Assembly: GCF_001522865.1 (NCBI RefSeq)
Contig: NZ_LOWB01000040.1
Coordinates: 21,116-85,115, forward strand
Source of the DNA: Burkholderia sp. TSV86
Lineage (GTDB): Bacteria > Pseudomonadota > Gammaproteobacteria > Burkholderiales > Burkholderiaceae
Length of the DNA stretch: 64,000 nucleotides
Reading direction: 5' to 3'
The position numbers and the translations under genes were made by a program. The notes below the pieces were generated by a model that worked only from the letters and a program-made list of their open reading frames with translations, was not told where the DNA came from and did no database searches. Shown here in pieces: positions 59,901-64,000 of the stretch. The stretch's first letter is position 1. The number at the start of each line of letters is the position of its first letter.

Positions 59901-62898
59901 TGCCCGCGTCGGCGGGCTGCGCTTGAGCGCCGATCGCGCGCTCGTACTGCAACAGCGCCGCGCCGGTATGCGAGGTAGCACACGCCTTGACCTCATCGGG
60001 CGTGCCCGCGCACAGCACGAGGCCGCCGCCATCGCCGCCCTCCGGGCCGAGATCGATCAGCCAGTCGGCCGCGCGGATCACATCGAGATTGTGTTCGATC
60101 ACGATCAGCGAATGACCCAGCGCAAGCAGCTTGCCGAACGCCTGCATCAGCTTCGCGATATCGTCGAAATGCAGCCCCGTGGTCGGCTCGTCGAACATGA
60201 ACAGACGTGCGTCGCGCGCCTGCTTCGCAGCGGCACCGCGGGCGCTGCCAGCCTTCGCGGATTCCGCGAGAAAGCCCGCGAGCTTCAACCGTTGTGCTTC
60301 GCCGCCCGACAAAGTCGGCACCGGCTGGCCAAGCTTCACGTATTCGAGCCCGACGTCGACGATCGGCTGCAGCACGCGCAACACCTCGGCGTCGGCGGCA
60401 AAGCACGCCGCCGCCTCGCTGACGGTCAGATCGAGCACGTCGGCAATACTGAGCGCGCGGCCGCCGCGCTCGATGCGCACCTCGAGAATCTCGGCCCGGT
60501 AGCGCCGGCCGTCGCAGTCCGGGCAACGCAAATAGACGTCACTCAGGAACTGCATTTCGATGTGTTCGAAACCGCTGCCGCCGCAGGTCGGGCAGCGGCC
60601 GTCGCCCGAGTTGAAGCTGAACGTGCCGGCGCCATAGCCGCGCTGCAACGCGAGCGGCGCCTTCGCGAACAGCTTGCGAATCTCGTCGAACGCGCCGACA
60701 TAGCTTGCCGGGTTCGAGCGCGTGGTCTTGCCGATCGGCGATTGATCGACAAACACGACATCGCTCACCTGCTCCGCGCCCGTCAAGCGGCGGTACGCGC
60801 CCGGCGACTCGGTCGCGCGGCCCAGATGCCGCGCCATCGCCGGATAGAGCACGTCCTGCAACAGCGTCGATTTGCCGGAACCCGATACGCCCGTCACACA
60901 GACAAAGCGCTGCAATGGAATCTCGAGCGTGACGTCGCGCAGATTATGCTCGCTCGCGCCTTCGAGCACGATGCGCGGCGTGTTTACATCCACCGCGCGG
61001 CGCAACCAGCTCGACGTATCGGTCACGTGCTTGCGGCCGCCGAGATACTCGCCCGTCAGCGTGCGGGCCGAGCGGATCGCGCCAGGCGTGCCGTCGTAGA
61101 CGATCGTGCCGCCGCGCTCGCCCGGACCGGGCCCCATGTCGATCAACCGGTCGGCCGCGAGCATCACCGACGGGTCATGTTCGACAACGACGAGCGTATT
61201 GCCCGCATCGCGCAAGCGCTGCATCGCCTCGACGATCCGGTTCAGATCGCGCGGATGCAGCCCGATGCTCGGCTCGTCGAGCACGAACAGCGTCTTCGTG
61301 AGCGAGGTGCCGAGCGCCGTCGTCAGATTGATCCGCTGCACCTCGCCGCCCGACAGCGTGCGGCTCTGCCTATCGAGCGTCAAATAACCCAGCCCCACAT
61401 CGCACAGATACTTCAGCCGCGTGCGCACTTCGGCAAGCAGCAGCTTCAGCGCATCGTCGAGCAGCGTGCTCGGCAGGGTGATGCCGTCGAAGAAACGGCG
61501 AATGCGCTCGATCGGCAACATCATCAGATCGTGCACCGTCAGGCCCGGCAGCGCTTCGAGCTGCGCGCGGGTCCAGTCGACGCCGCGCGGCATGAAACGC
61601 TGCGCGCCCGCGAGCACCGCGTCGGCGTTCTCCTTCGTGCCGAGCCGCCAGAGCAGCGACTCCGTCTTCAGGCGCGCGCCGCCGCACACTTCGCATGGCG
61701 TGTAACTGCGGTATTTCGACAACAGCACGCGGATATGCATCTTGTACGCTTTCGATTCGAGATAACCGAAGAAGCGCTTGACGCCGTACCATTGGCTCTG
61801 CCACTTGCCGCTCCAGTCGGGCGATCCGTTGATCACCCAATCGCGCTCGTCGGGCGTCAGCTCGGCCCACGGCGTATCGCGCCGGATGTTCGCCTTCGCC
61901 GCATAGCGCATCAGATCGTCCTGGCATTCCTTCCACGCAGGCGTCTGCATCGGCTTGATCGCGCCGCCGCGCAGCGTTTTGCGCTCGTCGGGAATCACCA
62001 GGCCGAGATCGACGCCGATCACGCGGCCAAAGCCACGGCACGCTTCGCACGCGCCGTAGGCCGAATTGAACGAGAACAGCGCCGGCTGCGGGTCCGCATA
62101 ACGCAAATCGCTGTCCGGATGATGGAGGCCGGTGGAAAACCGCCACACCTCGGGCGCCGGCGCCGCATCGTCCGGATTTTCGGACGGCTGCGCGAGCACA
62201 TAGACGTTCACCCGCCCGCCGCCGCGCTTCAGGGACGCTTCGATCGCCTCGACGGCGCGCACCTTGTCCACCTGATGCAGACGGAAGCGATCGGCCACCA
62301 CGTCGAGCACCTTGCGCGGCCCGGTGGGCGACGCGACTTCACGCTGCGCCTGCACCCGCGTATAGCCGCTTGCTGACAGCCATTGCTCGACTTCGTCGGC
62401 AGACGCCGTTTCCGGCAATTCGACCGGGAACGTGACCACCAGCCGCGGGTTCCGATCCGCCGTGCGCGCGAGGAGGTCCGCATAAATGGTCTGCGGCGTG
62501 TCGTGCCGCACCGGCTGCGCGGTCTTGCGGTCGAACAATTCGGCGGCGCGGGCATAAAGGAGCTTCAAGTGATCGTTGAGCTCGGTCATTGTGCCGACGG
62601 TCGAACGCGAGCTGCGCACCGGATTGGTCTGGTCGATCGCAATCGCGGGCGGCACGCCGTCAACGCGGTCCACCTGCGGCCGGTCCATCCGGTCGAGAAA
62701 CTGCCGCGCATACGCGCTAAAAGTCTCGACATAGCGCCGCTGACCTTCCGCGTACAGGGTATCGAACACGAGACTCGATTTGCCGGAACCCGACGGGCCG
62801 GTGACGACCGTCATCTCGCCGGTGCGCAGGTCGAGATCGATATTCTTGAGGTTATGCTGACGCGCTCCACGAATGCGAATCAGATTATTAGCTGACAA
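56989..62898 (-). CDS. uvrA: Tandem UvrA (double-length excinuclease subunit A)
   Basis: About 1969 residues, twice the length of normal UvrA, made of two UvrA-like halves joined near residue 1020. Four ABC modules are complete: Walker A motifs GPSGSGKSS near 39, GVSGSGKST near 676, 1049 and 1602, and signatures LSGGEVQRIN (about 516), LSGGEAQRLK (866), LSGGEAQRIR (1436), LSGGEAQRIK (1832). Zinc-finger-type CxxC pairs occur in both halves (CEVC, CPTCGG...CPDC, CPVC, CPDCGG, CPAC...CDVC). UvrA binds damaged DNA and loads UvrB. A TTG start (LSANNLIRIRG) fits the UvrA N-terminus; the frame is open 44 codons further up through the promoter. A LexA box lies 125 bases upstream. Confidence 0.95.
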   Translation of the reverse strand: MSANNLIRIRGARQHNLKNIDLDLRTGEMTVVTGPSGSGKSSLVFDTLYAEGQRRYVETFSAYARQFLDRMDRPQVDRVDGVPPAIAIDQTNPVRSSRSTVGTMTELNDHLKLLYARAAELFDRKTAQPVRHDTPQTIYADLLARTADRNPRLVVTFPVELPETASADEVEQWLSASGYTRVQAQREVASPTGPRKVLDVVADRFRLHQVDKVRAVEAIEASLKRGGGRVNVYVLAQPSENPDDAAPAPEVWRFSTGLHHPDSDLRYADPQPALFSFNSAYGACEACRGFGRVIGVDLGLVIPDERKTLRGGAIKPMQTPAWKECQDDLMRYAAKANIRRDTPWAELTPDERDWVINGSPDWSGKWQSQWYGVKRFFGYLESKAYKMHIRVLLSKYRSYTPCEVCGGARLKTESLLWRLGTKENADAVLAGAQRFMPRGVDWTRAQLEALPGLTVHDLMMLPIERIRRFFDGITLPSTLLDDALKLLLAEVRTRLKYLCDVGLGYLTLDRQSRTLSGGEVQRINLTTALGTSLTKTLFVLDEPSIGLHPRDLNRIVEAMQRLRDAGNTLVVVEHDPSVMLAADRLIDMGPGPGERGGTIVYDGTPGAIRSARTLTGEYLGGRKHVTDTSSWLRRAVDVNTPRIVLEGASEHNLRDVTLEIPLQRFVCVTGVSGSGKSTLLQDVLYPAMARHLGRATESPGAYRRLTGAEQVSDVVFVDQSPIGKTTRSNPASYVGAFDEIRKLFAKAPLALQRGYGAGTFSFNSGDGRCPTCGGSGFEHIEMQFLSDVYLRCPDCDGRRYRAEILEVRIERGGRALSIADVLDLTVSEAAACFAADAEVLRVLQPIVDVGLEYVKLGQPVPTLSGGEAQRLKLAGFLAESAKAGSARGAAAKQARDARLFMFDEPTTGLHFDDIAKLMQAFGKLLALGHSLIVIEHNLDVIRAADWLIDLGPEGGDGGGLVLCAGTPDEVKACATSHTGAALLQYERAIGAQAQPADAGMPLQTALRAARARREVEGEDVVRIVNAREHNLKALDVDIPHGRFNVITGVSGSGKSTLAFDILFHEGQRRYLESLNAYARSIVQPAGRPEVDAVYGIAPTVAIEQRLSRGGRKSTVATTSEVWHFLRLLYVKLGLQHCVHDGTPVTSQSVESITAQLLRDHRGEHVGLLAPLVVNRKGVYTDLAKWAKARGNTHLRVDGEFVSVDSWPKLDRFREHTIELPVADLIVSPDREDELRQRLNETLELGKGVMHLLAPLDGLQQAMAHRQSSARIGTLEVLSIKRACPVCGTSYPELDPRMFSYNSKHGWCTTCVGTGLALTREQRAAYDDTVFAEDGRGREQTLPSDEQEPEGVGDEPCPDCGGTRLNPFARAVTFDGHPIVDVAQWTVSDTRHWIDGLQLTGRDAQIARDIVSEIGSRLAFLEEVGLGYLSLDRAAPSLSGGEAQRIRLAAQLGSNLQGVCYVLDEPTIGLHPRDNQILLNALRKLGDKGNTLVVVEHDEDTIRRADHIIDIGPSAGKRGGRLVAQGGVADLSAQPESVTGRFLAQPIVHPLQPRRNVNPPGAKNGVAVPENWLTVHGGKLHNLRGVTVDIPLARLVAVTGVSGSGKSTLARDVLMANLLDAVGRSVLSSPATRRARNAAQRDTPRATQTAGRRASVLARSAPKPSFNVTHVWQGCESISGWQSIDRVLEVDQTPIGKTPRSCPATYIGVWDAIRRLFADTLEARARGYTASRFSFNTGEGRCPACEGQGVRTIGMSFLPDVKVPCDVCHGQRFDPQTLAVTWRGRNIGDVLTMEIDEAVEFFAAISNIAHPLQLMKDVGLGYLTLGQPSPTLSGGEAQRIKLVTELSKVRDDITRRGQTAPHTLYVLDEPTVGLHMADVAKLIRVLHRLVDAGHSVVVIEHDLDVIAEADWVIDLGPEGGVGGGAVVAAAHPEGLVKVSASHTGRALEPVLARGGVDRGEWARQGAADVG

Positions 62899-63001
62899 TT
62901 TGCCTGCCCGTCTGAATGAGTTGATCGACGTTCGCCGCGCCGGAAAACCGCGAGACGCCTGAAGGAATAGCGTGCACGCCAAAGTGAAACACCGGCGCGG
63001 G

Positions 63002-63343
63002 TCAATTTCGACGTACACTATACTGTACATTCATACAGCTTTCCATCTCGGCATTCAGGCACTGAGCCGGCACGGCGCTATTTCGTATCCGGTTGCCGCG
63101 TCGGCGGCGCGCGCCGATGCCGCACCGCATACACAACGGCAGCACAATCAGGAACGGAATGCCGAAGAGCAGCGTCATGTGGAATGCGGGCGTGAAGCAG
63201 ATTGTCACCATCACCGCGAACATCAACGCCGCACCGAGCAGCGTCAGCCACAAAGGCCGCGCACCCGAAATGCGGGCGCCGGCAGGCCAAGCGCCACATG
63301 CCGGCACCGCGCCACGAAAATCATCATCCAAGTAAAAACGCAC
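63002..63343 (-). CDS. Possible small membrane protein, frame uncertain
   Basis: A 113-residue open frame whose middle, PLWLTLLGAALMFAVMVTIC then FHMTLLFGIPFLIVLPLC, reads as two real transmembrane helices followed by a basic stop (ARRRRGNR). The rest is less protein-like; the GTG start has no ribosome-binding site, and the frame runs through the uvrA promoter and LexA box. In the next frame an ATG (MMIGVDVRC...) is open up to just before the first helix, as if a frameshift had split an older gene. It is best regarded as a damaged or mis-framed membrane-protein gene. Confidence 0.3.
   Translation of the reverse strand: MRFYLDDDFRGAVPACGAWPAGARISGARPLWLTLLGAALMFAVMVTICFTPAFHMTLLFGIPFLIVLPLCMRCGIGARRRRGNRIRNSAVPAQCLNAEMESCMNVQYSVRRN
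63017..63045 (-). promoter_or_regulatory. Predicted promoter of the tandem uvrA
   Basis: On the - strand, TGGAAA (complement of 63040-63045), 17 bases, then TATAGT (complement of 63017-63022). The LexA box fills almost the whole spacer, so LexA would exclude RNA polymerase. Confidence 0.6.
63023..63038. promoter_or_regulatory. LexA (SOS) box
   Basis: CTGT-ACATTCAT-ACAG, a perfect CTGT-N8-ACAG site as used by LexA of gamma- and betaproteobacteria. It lies 125 bases before the uvrA start, inside the predicted promoter. This strongly suggests SOS control of the gene. Confidence 0.85.
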
Positions 63344-63522
63344 CGAACATCGACACCGATCATCATGATCGTGAACGATGCATTCGGATGCGGTCGCGTG
63401 AATGGCTGGAGAAGCAACGTGAAGTGGCGGCTTTGCTCCGGTCCTGCCGTGACCGGCTGAAGCGGGTGTAACGCCTCGTCGGCGTGCTATGGTTGCTCAC
63501 CAACTACTAGACGGGCTGACTC
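63039..63522. other. Stretch with no firm gene upstream of the uvrA promoter
   Basis: About 480 bases between the LexA box and the small lipoprotein gene. The left 300 bases carry the doubtful membrane-protein frame annotated separately. The rest shows no credible frame or RNA structure. Confidence 0.4.
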
Positions 63523-63801
63523 ATGGCGCGGGGATGGCTTTACGGGTTGATGGCGCTTTCGCTTCAGGGATGCGCCACCTATAACTTCGACCTGATGCCA
63601 CGCACGCAGGGGCCGATGGCCCACGGCGTGGCAAAACAGATAGACAAATCAGTCACCATCACCCTTGGTGACGAAACCTACTCAGGCCACTTCGCCTATG
63701 TTGAAGGGGGCTCATTTTCGCTTGGCACCGCCTTCAGCGGGACACCTGTTGCAACCGGCTCGGCCGTGGGCATTAGCTGTATTAGCCGGGACTTGATCTG
63801 A
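63523..63801 (+). pseudogene. Small lipoprotein gene truncated by an IS
   Basis: A 92-residue frame beginning MARGWLYGLMALSLQGCATYNF, a signal peptide with the lipobox LQGC (about 14-17). The mature part (SVTITLGDETYSGHFAYVEGGSFSLG) looks like a regular beta-rich lipoprotein up to GSAVGIS. The last seven codons are encoded by the end of the insertion sequence and are not part of the original protein. The natural C-terminus is missing. The unbroken homologue would presumably be a longer outer-membrane or periplasmic lipoprotein; its function is unknown. Confidence 0.65.
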
Positions 63802-64000
63802 CAGGTAGTCGGGCCGACAAAGTACGAGTCGTCAATGGGGGATGAGTTTCTCCTTGGCGAGATCGAGCGAATCGAGGAAAGTGCGCATCGGCGTCTTGCC
63901 GTAACACCAGCGCCCCTGATGCTCTCGTTCATTGTTGTACTGGTCGAGCCACGCATCAAGGTCCGTCTGCAAGGTGGCGATCGAGTCGTAGATCTTCTAC
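63778..64000 (-). mobile_element. IS481-family insertion sequence, end fragment cut by the window edge
   Basis: From 63778 the sequence TGTATTAGCCGGGACTTGAT fits the TGT...-type terminal inverted repeat of IS481 elements; the sequence switches here from the lipoprotein gene. It is followed by the 3' end of a transposase gene on the - strand. Only about 220 bases are visible. The other end and the target duplication lie outside the window. Confidence 0.7.
63832..64000 (-). CDS. IS481-family transposase, C-terminal fragment
   Basis: The last 55 residues of a transposase, running from the window edge to a stop at 63834-63832. Readable segments are LQTDLDAWLDQYNNER, HQGRWCYGKTPMRTFLDSL and AKEKLIPH. 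The YN-x-x-R-x-HQG and GKTPM motifs are those found at the end of the DDE domain in IS481-type transposases. It is incomplete only because the window ends here. The first in-window codon is partial. Confidence 0.8.

Noticed and set aside
59254..62376. A 1040-codon open frame antisense to the tandem uvrA
   Set aside because: Typical shadow frame of a long GC-rich gene; the uvrA strand shows all conserved motifs.
1..64000. CRISPR arrays, rRNA and tRNA genes, prophage or integrase modules
   Set aside because: No regularly spaced repeats, no cloverleaf or rRNA core sequences and no phage structural genes were seen; the only mobile element is the IS fragment at the right edge.

Overview
The window is GC-rich DNA (coding regions far richer in G+C than the few AT-rich intergenic islands) from a betaproteobacterium. 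The housekeeping anchors alaS, glnS and an unusually long double-length uvrA, plus an AcpA-type acid phosphatase and the overall protein style, point to Burkholderia, most likely the B. pseudomallei group (inference; no 16S is present). No rRNA, tRNA or CRISPR array was found.

Region by region. (1) 1-4 kb: small metabolic genes (UPF0145/YbjQ protein, Nudix hydrolase, a 70-aa unknown, a cupin, an NmrA-like oxidoreductase). (2) 4-13.5 kb: a GMC oxidoreductase faces a leftward operon of fatty acyl-AMP ligase (FAAL), three membrane desaturases, an acyl carrier protein (ACP), an alpha/beta hydrolase, a rubredoxin and a Rieske oxygenase. The first seven genes match the logic and order of bacterial polyyne clusters (caryoynencin, protegencin type). 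The Rieske enzyme at the end is the variable tailoring step. (3) 13.8-16.3 kb: a YbfB/YjiJ-type MFS transporter divergent from a LysR regulator. (4) 16.6-30.7 kb: alaS, an unrecognised 501-aa protein with the layout of a secreted effector, a CaiB/BaiF CoA-transferase, a Tat/lipoprotein-like unknown, an OsmB-like lipoprotein, glnS, a second Nudix hydrolase, a small secreted protein, a di-haem cytochrome c peroxidase and acpA. (5) 30.7-39.6 kb: a NarL-type response regulator, a hybrid sensor kinase and a Csu-type (archaic) chaperone-usher pilus operon, preceded by a 1-kb AT-rich region.

(6) 40.7-56.8 kb is the most interesting part: a second, different FAAL/ACP/desaturase locus. The leftward arm carries a desaturase, a FAAL, an MFS transporter and a type-2 ArgC. 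The rightward arm carries a GNAT acyltransferase, a TauD/SyrP-like dioxygenase, a D-2-hydroxyacid dehydrogenase, a HisC-like aminotransferase, a LysR regulator, a second desaturase, an ACP, a CFA-synthase-like methyltransferase, a type II thioesterase, a zinc alcohol dehydrogenase and an APC amino-acid permease. I do not recognise this set as a characterised pathway. It combines ACP-bound fatty-acid editing with amino-acid chemistry, and no NRPS or PKS module is visible.

(7) 57-64 kb: a giant tandem UvrA (four ABC ATPase modules) with an SOS promoter whose spacer is filled by a perfect LexA box, then a small lipoprotein gene cut by an IS481-like insertion that runs off the window end.

In both biosynthetic loci the FAAL is predicted to load a free fatty acid onto the dedicated ACP, the membrane desaturases to work on that carrier-bound chain, and a hydrolase or thioesterase to release or proofread it.
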